Assembly: GCF_008824185.1 (NCBI RefSeq)
Contig: NZ_CP044425.1
Location: 124,001-188,000 of the forward strand
Source of the DNA: Paracoccus pantotrophus
GTDB lineage: Bacteria > Pseudomonadota > Alphaproteobacteria > Rhodobacterales > Rhodobacteraceae
Length of the DNA stretch: 64,000 nt
Direction: 5' to 3'
Shown: positions 44,531 through 52,847 of the stretch, piece after piece
How positions within the stretch are numbered: position 1 is the stretch's first letter
Layout of the letters: each line of letters begins with the position of its first letter
Translations under genes and position numbers: made by a program
The notes under the pieces: generated by a model
Database searches by the model: none
Told to the model about the DNA's origin: nothing
The model's input: only the letters and a program-made list of their open reading frames with translations

Positions 44531-44708
44531 GTATCAACATGCCCAATAGGCCGTATTTTACTTACGCGGCACTTGGTCGCAGCGCGGGGCAAGCCAGGCA
44601 GGCGGTTCCGCATCGAGGGGGCCGCTTGCGCCATTCTGCGGTTGCCACTGGCCTTTTTCCGCAAACCTGCCCAAAAGCCGGTCCATCGAACCGAATCCGA
44701 GAGACGTG

Positions 44709-45985
44709 ATGGGCTATTTTCCTGACTGGCGCCCCGCTGCGGGGGCCACGGTGCTTCCCGATGAAAAGCTGCCGCTGACCCAGGCGGTGCCGATGAGCTT
44801 GCAGCATTTGCTGGCGATGTCCGGCTCGACCATCCTGGCGCCGCTGATCATGGGCTTCGATCCCAATGTCGCGGTGTTCTTTTCCGGCATCGGCACGCTG
44901 CTGTTCTTTGCCGTGACCGGGGGCGGGTGCCCAGCTATCTGGGCTCGTCCTTTGCCTTCATCGCGGTCATCATGGCGGCTACCGGCTTTGCCGGCGGCGG
45001 GCCGAACCCCAATATCGCCGTGGCGCTTGGCGGCATCATCGCCGCCGGCCTCGTCTATGCGCTGATCGGGCTGGTGGTGATGGCCATCGGCGCAGGCTGG
45101 GTGGAAAAGCTGATGCCGCCGGCGGTGACGGGCGCCATCGGCATGTCCATCGGGCTGAACCTGGCGCCGGTGGCGGTCAAGCAGCTTGCCGGCAGCCATG
45201 CGCATCTGAGCATCGCGCTGGCCACCGTGCTGTGCATGGCCATGGTCTCGGTCTATGGTCGGCAGGCGACGCGGCGCATCGCGGTGCTGATCGCGCTGCT
45301 GTTCGGCTATGGGTTGGTGCTGGCGCTTGGCAACGGGTTGGGCCTGGTGCCGGGGATCGACTTCGCCGCCGTGGCGGCCGCGCCTTGGTTCGGGGTACCG
45401 AACTTCACCGCGCCGCGATTCGAATGGTCGGCGGTCAGCCTGATCGCCCCGGTCGCCATCGTGCTGGTGGCCGAGAACCTGGGCCATATCAAGGCCCTGG
45501 GCGCGATAACCGGGCAGAGCATGGACCGCTATATCGGCCGGGGGTTCCTGGGCGACGGGCTGGCCACCATGCTGGCCGGCGCGGGCGGCGGCACCGGCGT
45601 CACCACCTATGCCGAGAATATCGGCGTCATGGCCATGACCCGCGTCTACTCCACCCTGATCTTTCCGATGGCGGCGGCGATCGCGATCTTCCTGGGCCTG
45701 TCGCCCAAGTTCGGCGCCGTGCTGCAAACCATCCCGGCCCCGGTGCTGGCGGGGCTGGCGGTGTCGGTCTTTGGCCTGATCGCCTCGGCCATGGCGCGGA
45801 TCTGGGTGGACAACAAGGTCGATTTCTCGGACCCGCGCAACCTGTTCACCGTGGGGGTGGCGCTGATCCTGGGGGCCGGGGATTTCACCGTGAACATCGG
45901 CAATTTCTCGCTGGGCGGCATCGGCACTTCGACCTTTGCGGCGCTGGTGCTGTATCAGCTGCTGGGCATCGGTCGGCGGGCGTGA
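44709..45985 (+). pseudogene. Uracil/xanthine permease (NCS2 family), one-base deletion
   Basis: This encodes a nucleobase:cation symporter split by a frameshift. The first part reads PMSLQHLLAMSGSTILAPLI and GTLLFFAVTGG; the second continues VPSYLGSSFAFIAVIMAATG and APVAIVLVAENLGHIKALGA to a normal end. Restoring one G in the G-run near 44915-44925 would give the family sequence TGGRVPSYLGS. All other positions look healthy, so either the gene was lost very recently or the G-run is a sequencing error. About 425 residues would be made if intact. Confidence 0.8.
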
Positions 45986-46090
45986 CACCCTGCGGCGGGT
46001 CCGCGCCGCTTGTGGCCCGTGCATGCGGCGCGCCGGGCCAGTGAAGCGGTTGCTTGGCCATGTGCCGCCGCCCAGGCCAAGGGCCGCGAG

Positions 46091-46120
46091 CGCATCCTCG
46101 GGGAAACCCCCGAGGATGCG
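46091..46120. terminator. Strong GC-rich hairpin after the permease gene
   Basis: Arms CGCATCCTCGGGG and CCCCGAGGATGCG (13 bp, perfect) around an AAAC loop, about 105 bases after the permease stop. A second, weaker G/C hairpin follows immediately (about 46130-46159). There is no T-tract, so it may act in both directions or stabilise mRNA rather than terminate. Confidence 0.5.
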
Positions 46121-46159
46121 GCGGGATCGCCGCCCCGTCGGGAAACCTCCGAAGGGCGG

Positions 46160-46585
46160 TCCGATATCGGGACTGGCTGTCTTGATGGGAAAGACGATAG
46201 GCGGCGGTGGTGGCCGAGATATGCAGCGCCTCGGTCGCCTGGGCACCGATCCAGCCGATCACGCCGGGATTCGGGACCGACCGCAGCCTGGTGTCACCAA
46301 GCTGAAATCAAGCTGAAATGACGCGCGGCCAGCCATTTGGGGATGTCGCTTCAGGCTGGGCGGCTGCTCGAGACGGCAGGCCGGCCCCGGTCCGTGCCAT
46401 CCGCAAGCCCGCGGCCGCCGTGTTCATCTTGGACGCTTGCGCCGGTGCCGGGATCATGGCTCGGATGCTGGCCAAGGCGTTGCCACATGCGCCGACATCT
46501 GCCGGCCAGACCGCGCCGACCCAAGCCTTGCTGCCCGAGATGGCGAAGCGCCGGGCCGACCTCGCGTGGATCTTGCGGCCAGGCC
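46160..46585. other. Stretch without a recognised gene
   Basis: Short protein-like frames exist on both strands, but none has a start with ribosome-binding site or a family I recognise. The right part abuts the end of an IS5 remnant. Confidence 0.4.
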
Positions 46586-47071
46586 TCACAACCCATAAAT
46601 GACGGTCGCGGCGAGGGCGCAGGCCGAGAGAAACAGGATGGGGCGGCGATCGTAGCGGGTTGCGATCCGACGCCAGCCCTTGAGATGTGCGAGCATGTTT
46701 TCGATCCGGCGGCGCAGGCGATAGCGGCTGGCGTCGCGCGGGATCGGACCTTTGCGGCCGATGCGGGAGGGGATGCATGGCGCAATGCCTCTTTCGATCA
46801 GGGCATTGCGAAACCATCCGGCCCCACCGCTTCCAACGCTTGTAGAGCGTCTTCGGCGGGCCATAGGCCGCAGGGCGTTCGGCCCGCTCACCCGAACAAC
46901 GGCGTTCGGGGCCTCACTCCACAGCAACCCCTTGCGCTGAACGAAGATTATCCCGCTCAGCACGCGCCGGTCATCGGCCCGAGGCTTGCCTCGGGACTTC
47001 GGAAAGAACGGCCTCGGTCGCCCTATCGGCGCATCCGTCAGCCAGGAAAGCTCGCTCATCATCCCTCCCAA
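46586..47071 (-). mobile_element. IS5-family transposase with internal deletion
   Basis: The minus-strand frame begins ELSWLTDAPIGRPRPFFPKS and RADDRRVLSGIIFVQRKGLL, the N-terminal half of an IS5-group transposase. After a short scrambled piece it jumps directly to GWFRNALIERGIAPCIPSRI and RRRIENMLAHLKGWRRIATR, the C-terminal half. About half of the catalytic domain, including the first acidic residues, is missing. Its end is nearly identical to the relic at 9494. Confidence 0.85.
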
Positions 47072-47202
47072 AGCCGGGAGTTCGAATCATGCACATGCCC
47101 CCGTTCAAGCAGATTCATGGGTCATGACCCGAGGCAATGCGGCCTCCATCATGCGCCGGATCGGCGTGGTGCTGCTGCGGCAGAATGGCGGGCGGCAGAC
47201 CT

Positions 47203-47487
47203 CTATTCCGATGAAAGCGGTCTATCGCGGCGCGCTGGCTCTACGGGCAGAAACCGCGCCTCCTCTGCTGGGCGCGCAACCGAGGTGGGGTCCGGCGCAT
47301 AACGGGGATCGCGCAGCCACTTGAAGATCAGGTTCGCGTTCACCGCGTAGCGCCGCGCCACCTGAGCCACGGAAACGCCCGGCGCCGCCGTCTGGAAACA
47401 GATCGAACGCTTCTCCTCATCCGTCCAAAGTCGCTTCGTCCGACGCGCCACGCCATCACCATAGTGTCCACTATCAATGGTGGACAC
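47203..47487 (-). mobile_element. IS66-family accessory protein TnpA-like, orphan
   Basis: This encodes a 94-residue protein with KRLWTDEEKRSICFQTAAPG and a helix-turn-helix (VSVAQVARRYAVNANLIFKW LRDPRY). It is the first ORF of IS66 elements. TnpB and TnpC are missing here. Its start lies inside the 30-bp palindrome at 47461, and the end is followed by the IS5 relic. Confidence 0.8.
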
Positions 47488-47490
47488 TAT
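47461..47490. repeat. Perfect 30-bp palindrome between divergent genes
   Basis: Arms ATAGTGTCCAC and GTGGACACTAT (11 bp, perfect) surround TATCAATG. It spans the start of the IS66 accessory gene on one strand and an in-frame GTG of the next gene on the other. It could be an operator or a junction of two IS ends. Confidence 0.7.
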
Positions 47491-47538
47491 CCGCCTCTTT
47501 CACCACGCGGCAGGGCGGTCAGGCCGGACGCTTACCTC

Positions 47539-47769
47539 GTGACCGTCGTTCTCGGCTTCGCGAAGAACCCGGTCCTGCGGCTGATCGCGCTCGCACTCTT
47601 CGCGGTGCCCGCCGTCATCGCGGGATATGCGCTTGTCTATGGCATCACGAAGAACGCCATCGACTCGACTGTTGTGCTCAATCTGCTCGGCGGGATCGGC
47701 GGCCTTGTCATCGGCGTCTCGGCTATCGTCAATCTGAACGCCCTCGGCGAGTCCGTATTCTCGCGCTGA
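47539..47769 (+). CDS. Small membrane protein, unknown function
   Basis: This encodes about 76 residues with two or three hydrophobic spans (LRLIALALFAVPAVIAGYAL and VVLNLLGGIGGLVIGVSAIV). The GTG at 47539 is my choice; a longer version starts with a GTG inside the palindrome at 47464. No motif is known. It resembles small membrane proteins encoded beside ssb on alphaproteobacterial plasmids only by position. Confidence 0.5.
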   Translation: MTVVLGFAKNPVLRLIALALFAVPAVIAGYALVYGITKNAIDSTVVLNLLGGIGGLVIGVSAIVNLNALGESVFSR

Positions 47770-47869
47770 ACCGGCGGGCCGTTCTCCCGCTTCCAAGGCG
47801 AAAACCTGGCGGTTTGCGCCGCCGGGTTACGAGCCTTCCGGACAGCTATCGGGCCATCACGCCAGCGAT

Positions 47870-48235
47870 GCCCTTGCCCAATCGCTCTCGGCTGCTTCGC
47901 CCGGCTTGGGAATCTGTCGTCGGCATGAGTTCCGCTGCCATGGCGGTCAGCCCCGGCGGCGTCGGTCCACTCCGTGCGCGGGATGCAGCCACGAACACCT
48001 TCATGCCCTTCTCGCAATGCTGACGGACCGGGCCTGCGGCTGTCGAAGCAGGTGATGCGATGCCCTGCCGCGCCCGGAAACCCGATAGCTGCCTCGTTCT
48101 CATCGCGGACGACGTTGCCTTCCTGCGGGAAGCGCGAAGGTAGCCGGGAAAGGGGGGTAGCAGGTGCTGTGCCGGGTGGTGCCGGTTTCGGGGGCCTGCC
48201 GGGCCGCTGCTGCCGGCGATGACGATGGACCATGC
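47870..48235 (-). pseudogene. ssb: Degenerate single-stranded DNA-binding protein copy, inverted
   Basis: On the minus strand, pieces in shifting frames match the ssb copy at 48481: IVIAGSSGPAGP, then NVVRDENEAAIGFPGAAGHR, ITCFDS, HCEKGMKVFVAA and EWTDAAG. Frames change at least three times. It is oriented opposite to the better copy and lies 250 bases away, so the pair forms a large, diverged inverted repeat. Confidence 0.7.
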
Positions 48236-48480
48236 GGTGCATCTCCGATCCGCTCTCGAAAGCACCAATCCCTCCGACTGACTGATCCCCTAAGTCCGTT
48301 CGGTTTCCACCAGCAACCCCCGAGGCTCCCAGCCGTGTTGCCGCGCAAGCGCGGCTGCCCGCCCCACCTGGGGCCTTAGGGGCAAGCTGCCGAAAGGTCG
48401 GCAGTTGCGGGAGTCTCCCGACGGCCTTGGCCGGGTCTCGTCGGAGGGATGGTCCCTCCGAGGAGCAACGGAGATAACAC

Positions 48481-48882
48481 ATGCAGAACATCGTCATCCT
48501 CGCCGGCAACATCGGTCAGGCCCCCGAAACCCGCACCACCCAGGGCGGCACCGGCATCACCCACTTCACCCTGGCCACCTCGCGCCCCCGCTACTCGGAA
48601 GGCCGCGTCGTCCGCGACGAGAACGGCTATCGGGTCCAGGACACGGAATAGCACCGCATCACCTGCTTCAACGGCCTCGGCAAGACGGTCCAGCAGCATT
48701 GCGACAAGGGCATGAAGGTTCTGGTTCGCGGCCGTATCCACTACACGAAATGGACCGACGCCGCAGGGGTTGACCGCTACGGCACCGAGATCATCGCCGA
48801 GACGGTCGATTTCCTGAGCCGGGCCAAGCAGACCGAGAACGACGACGGCAAGTTCATCGACGACGAAGACATCCCGTTCTGA
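48481..48882 (+). pseudogene. ssb: Single-stranded DNA-binding protein with internal amber codon
   Basis: This would encode a 133-residue SSB (MQNIVILAGNIGQAPETRTT, FNGLGKTVQQHCDKGMKVLV, and the C-terminal tip DDEDIPF that binds partner proteins). The one defect is TAG at codon 57, in DTE-stop-HRITCF, where SSB proteins have Trp (TGG). Everything after is perfectly in frame. GGAG lies upstream, and a strong terminator follows. It is either a recent nonsense mutation or would need suppression. Confidence 0.85.
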
Positions 48883-48896
48883 GCGGGGGCCCGGAA

Positions 48897-48922
48897 CCCG
48901 GCGGCGCAAGCCGCCGGGTTTT
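48897..48922 (+). terminator. Intrinsic terminator after ssb
   Basis: Arms CCCGGCGGC and GCCGCCGGG with a GCAA loop, followed by TTTT, 15 bases after the ssb stop. A textbook rho-independent terminator. Confidence 0.85.
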
Positions 48923-48978
48923 CCCCATGTTCACACCGGAACGCGCCCGCCACCTTTCCCCCGTCCATAAAGACATGT

Positions 48979-49110
48979 CGAGCGGATCGACCGCTCGGCA
49001 GGGCTTATGAAAGGGGGGCAGGCCGCCCCTCTCAAACTCACCCCATGAAGGGGCAGGGCAGAGCCCCGCCCCCTCAAACTCCCCCACCCATGGAGGGGAA
49101 ACCCCCTCCA
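48979..49110. repeat. Hairpin array 1 (four non-identical hairpins)
   Basis: Hairpins follow one another: CGAGCGG/CCGCTCG around ATCGA (48979-48997); an AGGGG/CCCCT stem near 49012-49032; GGGGC-A-GGGC pairing with GCCC-C-GCCCC (49050-49072); and TGGAGGGG/CCCCTCCA around AAAC (49091-49110). Single-stranded linkers contain CAAACTC and CCCATG. The unit design is shared with array 2 at 49801, but stem sequences differ. No gene is seen in 48923-49372. Confidence 0.75.
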
Positions 49111-49143
49111 AACCTCCCCCTGTCGGCGGCGCCGAATATTGAC

Positions 49144-49164
49144 GCGGCCCCTGGTCGGGGCCGC
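49144..49164. terminator. GC hairpin downstream of array 1
   Basis: Perfect arms GCGGCCCC and GGGGCCGC with a TGGTC loop. No clear T-tract on the plus strand. The function could be bidirectional termination. Confidence 0.45.
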
Positions 49165-49372
49165 GGGCTCTTCTCTCACTGACTTCGGATCATACACCAG
49201 CCACTCCGGCGTCAAGGACATCGCGGTCCCCCCCAATTTTCAGCCGCCGCCCATGGGGCGTCGCCAGAAAATCGGCTCCCCCGCTCGCCGCCGCTGGCGG
49301 TCGCTTCGCGATCCCTGACCCCTCGCGGCTACGGTGTCCGATCCTCTCGTCAGCGAGAGAAAGGAGCATGAC

Positions 49373-49747
49373 ATGAATAATCACAAGCACATCAGCATCG
49401 ACGGCGGCAGCGCGGCTTACTGGCGCGAGCGGAAACATGCCTTCGGGCTTATCCGCGAAGCCGAGTTGGCGGCGGAGGAACTGGCCGAGGCGCCGATGTA
49501 TCTGCATGGTGGCTACGACGAAGACGGCGATGTGATCCCCATCGAGAACCTCGGTCCCCATGACGACATGGAGGACGCGATCCGGGCCATCGAGGCCGAC
49601 GCGACCGCGGTGAGCATCCTCATCGCGCAAGGCCGCACGCACATCGGCGGACACGAGATTGCGGCGGTGATCCGGGGCCTGGAACCCGACTGGGGAGGCA
49701 TCGAGGACCCGGTGAGCAATCCGCTCTGGGGACCGGATACCGACTGA
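49373..49747 (+). CDS. Hypothetical acidic protein between hairpin arrays
   Basis: This encodes 124 residues, strongly acidic, with no membrane segment. It begins MNNHKHISIDGGSAAYWRER, continues AEEELAEAP-like helices, and contains YLHGGYDEDGDVIPIENLGP and HDDMEDAIRAIEADATAVSI. No family is recognised. AAAGGAG is eight bases before the ATG. It has its own perfect terminator. Being flanked on both sides by related hairpin arrays is its most striking feature. Confidence 0.65.
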   Translation: MNNHKHISIDGGSAAYWRERKHAFGLIREAELAAEELAEAPMYLHGGYDEDGDVIPIENLGPHDDMEDAIRAIEADATAVSILIAQGRTHIGGHEIAAVIRGLEPDWGGIEDPVSNPLWGPDTD

Positions 49748-49753
49748 GCCTGC

Positions 49754-49785
49754 GACGAGAGGCGGCAAAGCCGCCTCTCGTCTTT
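49754..49785 (+). terminator. Intrinsic terminator of the 124-codon gene
   Basis: Arms GACGAGAGGCGGC and GCCGCCTCTCGTC (13 bp, perfect) around AAA, then TTT, seven bases after the stop. Confidence 0.85.
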
Positions 49786-49800
49786 GCTTCGTCGTCAGGA

Positions 49801-49984
49801 GCCCTGCCGGCCGGATCGACCGGCCGGCAGGGCTGTTGAAAGGGGGCTAGCCCCCTCTCAACACTCTCCCATGAAGGAAGGGGCAAGCCCCCTCCTTCAA
49901 ACATCCTCCCCAAGGGAAGGGCTGAAGCCCCTCCCTTGAACCCTCCCATGGGAAGGAGGCGACGGTTCCCTCGCCCTCCTTCCC
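49801..49984. repeat. Hairpin array 2 (five non-identical hairpins)
   Basis: The first stem is GCCCTGCCGGCCGG pairing with CCGGCCGGCAGGGC around ATCGA (49801-49833). Next are TTGA-A-AGGGGGC with GCCCCCT-C-TCAA (49836-49861), TGAAGGA-A-GGGGC with GCCCC-C-TCCTTCA (49872-49899), CAAGGGA-A-GGGCT with AGCCC-C-TCCCTTG (49911-49938), and GGGAAGGAG with CTCCTTCCC (49950-49984). Three stems carry a single internal A opposite C at the same relative place; on the other strand these are T opposite G, a pair tolerated in RNA. Nothing gene-like lies in 49985-50138. Confidence 0.8.
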
Positions 49985-50138
49985 AAACCCATCCTCCTCT
50001 CCCTGACCACGGCCGCTTCGGCGCGCAACTGCTTATGTCGCCAATCCCGGCGACCGAATCAGTTGAAACCTTCTCGCCGTAACATCTTGTGAGAGAAGGT
50101 TGTTCCAAGCGGATTTCGGGTGGATTTCAGTTTGAAAG

Positions 50139-50153
50139 CGACTATTATAGTCG
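50139..50153. promoter_or_regulatory. Short palindrome upstream of the XRE gene
   Basis: CGACTA-TTA-TAGTCG is a perfect dyad 44 bases before the start codon. The AT-rich core TATTATAG resembles a -10 element, so operator and promoter may overlap. Confidence 0.5.
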
Positions 50154-50181
50154 TAGTTCTGGAACGAGTGCAGCAGTGAAT

Positions 50182-50209
50182 GAGAGGTGATCATGTATGA
50201 TCACCTCTC
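50182..50209. promoter_or_regulatory. 28-bp perfect palindrome covering the XRE gene start codon
   Basis: Arms GAGAGGTGATCAT and ATGATCACCTCTC (13 bp each, perfect) around GT. The second arm begins with the ATG at 50197, and the first arm contains the only purine-rich ribosome-binding candidate (GAGAGGTGA). In RNA the two would pair and hide the start. Confidence 0.75.
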
Positions 50210-50445
50210 GCCAATCACGGGCCGCACGCGCGTTGCTGGGGTGGACACAGGAGACGCTCGCTGACAAGGCCCAGGTCGCATTGACCGCGCTCAAACGCCT
50301 CGAATCCCAAAGCGGACTTGAGGTGTTCGAGTCGACACGCGATCAGGTGCGCCGCGCTCTCGAAGCGGCCGGGATCGTTTTCCTGTCCACGGACAAGGGC
50401 GAAGGCGTGTTGCTCCTGCACGACAGGAGCGATACCCCACCGTAG
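50197..50445 (+). CDS. XRE-family helix-turn-helix regulator
   Basis: This encodes an 82-residue protein with a Cro/CI-type helix-turn-helix (SRAARALLGWTQETLADKAQ, VALTALKRLESQSG) followed by a short beta segment (RALEAAGIVFLSTDKGEGVL). It belongs to a common group of small single-domain XRE proteins in alphaproteobacteria. An IS element is inserted exactly after the first two bases of its stop codon, but the stop TAG is recreated, so the protein is unchanged. The palindrome over its start suggests tight control of translation or autoregulation. Confidence 0.85.
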   Translation: MITSRQSRAARALLGWTQETLADKAQVALTALKRLESQSGLEVFESTRDQVRRALEAAGIVFLSTDKGEGVLLLHDRSDTPP

Positions 50446-51277
50446 GGTCAGGATTCATAACCAATAGATGACGAGAGCCGCGAGGGCGATGGCTGAGAGG
50501 AACACCTTGGGGCATCGGTCATAGCGGGTCGCGACGCGCCTCCAGTCCTTGAGCCTGCCGAACATGATCTCGATGCGGTTACGCCGCTTGTATCTCCGCT
50601 TATCGTATTTGATCGGCGTCTTGCGTTTCTTCCGGCCTGGGATGCAGGCACGTATCCCCTTGTCCTGCAACGCTTCTCTGAACCAGTCAGCGTCATAGCC
50701 ACGATCCCCGAGTAGCCATTTGACGTTTGGCAGACCACTCAGCAGGGCCCGAGCGCCGATATAATCGCTGACCTGTCCAGCGGTGACGAACAGGTCGATC
50801 GGTCGCCCCTGACTGTCGCAGATGGCGTGCAGCTTGGTGTTCATACCGCCTTTGGTTCGACCGATCAGGCGACCACGCCCCCCTTTTTGGCGGCCATGCT
50901 GGTCGCCGTTCGATGGGCCTTGAGGTATGTTGCGTCGATCATCACGGTCGTTTTCTCGCCGTGTTCCGCCGCCAGCCCGGCCATCATCCGCGCGAAGATG
51001 CCCTTTTCGCTCCAACGCTTCCACCGGCTGTAGAGCGTCTTATGTGGGCCATACGAGGCGGGCGCATCGCGCCAACGCAAGCCATTGCGATTGATGAAAA
51101 TAATCCCGCTCAGCACCCGTCTGTCATCAACCCGGGGCTTCCCGTGCGACCTGGGAAAGAAGGGAGCCAGGCGCGCCATCTGCGCGTCGGTCAGCCAGAA
51201 GAGATCGCTCATGTCACCGCTCCGTTTTCGGAGGCGTGAATCACGCAGCGCAACAGAAATCAATGCATCCTGACCCT
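50445..51277 (-). mobile_element. Intact 833-bp IS5-family element (IS427-group type)
   Basis: The ends are GGGTCAGGATTCAT at 50445 and, on the other strand from 51277, GGGTCAGGATGCAT (13 of 14 identical). TA is duplicated on both sides (50443-50444 and 51278-51279). Length, TA target duplication and two overlapping transposase frames fit the IS427 group. Nothing appears broken, so it may be active, and it is the only such IS in this window. Confidence 0.88.
50455..51263 (-). CDS. IS5-family transposase, two frames joined by -1 frameshift
   Basis: The first frame (50865-51263) carries the N-terminal part (DLFWLTDAQMARLAPFFPRS, KPRVDDRRVLSGIIFINRNG, MIDATYLKAHRTATSMAAKK). The second (50455-51024 region) continues IGRTKGGMNTKLHAICDSQG, LLGDRGYDADWFREALQDKG and the E-containing NRIEIMFGRLKDWRRV to the stop. 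They overlap at CAAAAAGGGGGG (near 50880-50890), where a -1 slip joins them into one DDE transposase. This is the known expression mode of the IS427 group. Confidence 0.85.
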
Positions 51278-51279
51278 AG

Positions 51280-51868
51280 GTATTGGCTGGACGCATTCGG
51301 TTTGTCCGACCTTGTGATGGGAATTGTGGTTTCAGGGGCGGGGATGGGGGTGGCGTTGATTGTTGAGCGCCTCATGAGACGCAAACCCTAATCTGCCCGC
51401 CGCTCTTCCCGATCCCCTGCCGCAGCGCCTCCATGGATTGGCAAGATAGGGGATCGAGCCGCCAAAAGCGGCTTTACATGCTTGGCCCTGACGACCCCCG
51501 GTAAGGCGGTGGCGCGGGCGCTTTCTCCGCCTTCGTGGGGCGCTTCCGGCCCTCGCTTCGGCTCTGGCGATGGGGCCTCCTTGCGCCGCTGTGCCGTCCT
51601 CTGGGGGCCTTGGTGGGTCGTTGCCGAGATAGCGCCTCGGCCCTGTGGCGGGCCTCCTGCGCGCTCTCCGTGGCCTTCTCGCTTGCGCGTCCCGATGGGG
51701 TTGAGGCTCCTCCCCGCCTTCACGGCACTCTCCGTGGCTTCCGTGGCTCTGGCGGCCTCCTGTGCCGCAGAGCCGCAGCATTGCCATGGGGTAAAACGGG
51801 GCTGATTTCATCACGTTTCCGCTGCCGCAGTCCTGTCGGTTCATACGGAGAAGGGGTCGGGATGGCCA
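51280..51868. other. Stretch without a recognised gene
   Basis: Only low-complexity, Arg/Ala/Pro-rich frames occur on both strands between the IS and the broken map gene. A minus-strand frame from about 51790 to 51390 reads protein-like in pieces, but has no start and no family I can name. Confidence 0.4.
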
Positions 51869-52615
51869 GCCGGGCAGGGTAACGACGATCGCCCCGCGAT
51901 CCGTGGCGACGACCGTATGCTCATATTGCACCACCGGGGCAGGGGGTTGGCTGTAGAGCGTCCAGCCGTCATCCCCCTCGGTTGCCCAGAGGCCGACGGC
52001 CTAGAGGAACGGCTCGACGGTCAGCACCGGCCCCTGTCGATGCGGCGCTTCTCGGTTCGGCTGGGCCAGGTCGGGATGTCCTCGGGATATTCGTGCAGCG
52101 ACCGCCCGACGCCATGGCTGGCGAGATTGCGGATCAGCGTGTAGCCGCGCCCCGCGGCAAAGCGGCCGATGGCCCTGCCGATGCCGGCAAGCGGCCGGCC
52201 GCTGCCGACCTGGGCGATGCCGATCTGCATGGCGCGCCGGCCGTCGCGGCACAGCCGGGCCAGGGCGGGCCGAACGGGCGCAACGCCATATGTCGCTCCG
52301 GTATCGGCGAAATAGCCGTTCTTCGAGGCCGAGACGTCGATATTGACCCGGTCTCCCGCTGCGATCACCCGGTCGCCGGGAATGCCATGGGCGATTTCCC
52401 TCGTTCACGCTGATGCAGGTCGCGGCGGGAAAGTCATAGGTGGCCTGTGGTGCCGGGACGGCGCCCTCGCGCTCCAGCAGCGTGCGGCCGATCCTGTCCA
52501 GCTTGCCGGTGGTCATGCCAGGCTCCAGCGCCTTCGCCATGGCCTGCATGGTGTTGGCGACGATCCGGCCGGTATCCCTCAGCCCGTCGAGTTCGCCCTG
52601 GTTGGTGATCGGCAT
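51869..52615 (-). pseudogene. map: Methionine aminopeptidase type I, frameshifted
   Basis: This is the remnant of a Map enzyme that removes N-terminal Met. The start (MPITNQGELDGLRDTGRIVA) is at 52615; TYDFPAATCISVNEG is in the same frame. A frameshift near 52390 moves to VNIDVSASKNGYFADTGATY and the metal-ligand region LASHGVGRSLHEYPEDIPTW. A second near 52040 leads to VLTVEPFL, a TAG, then GLWATEGDDGWTLYS and VQYEHTVVATDRGAIVVTLP. Almost every catalytic residue can be traced, so decay is recent. A second functional map must exist elsewhere. Confidence 0.82.
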
Positions 52616-52847
52616 GCGGTGGTTCCCCCGCGGCGCGGATGGACTGGCCAAGGCAGGCAGGAAAGCGCCCGCATCCCCCGTATCGCCGATCTTGCCGGGC
52701 GCCGCCGAACCTCGCCGGATGCTTCCGGGAGGTCCAGGGGAATACCTACTCGGAATGCGGGATGGCGGTTTTCGCTGCGGCCAGCCGCGCGGGCCCTTGC
52801 AGGTTCCGGCCAAAGAGGCTTTGCGGCTCGCCGGGGACGGAGTGCCC

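Noticed and set aside
49373..49747. Type III toxin-antitoxin toxin
   Set aside because: Length and composition (very acidic) do not resemble ToxN/CptN families, and the arrays are not tandem copies of one RNA unit.
48979..49984. CRISPR array
   Set aside because: The repeated units are not identical, have no constant-length spacers and lack cas genes nearby; they are hairpins with varying stems.
51264..51391. Small gene starting inside the right IS end
   Set aside because: The frame from the ATG at 51264 stops after 17 codons; the membrane-like segment further on is in another frame without a start.
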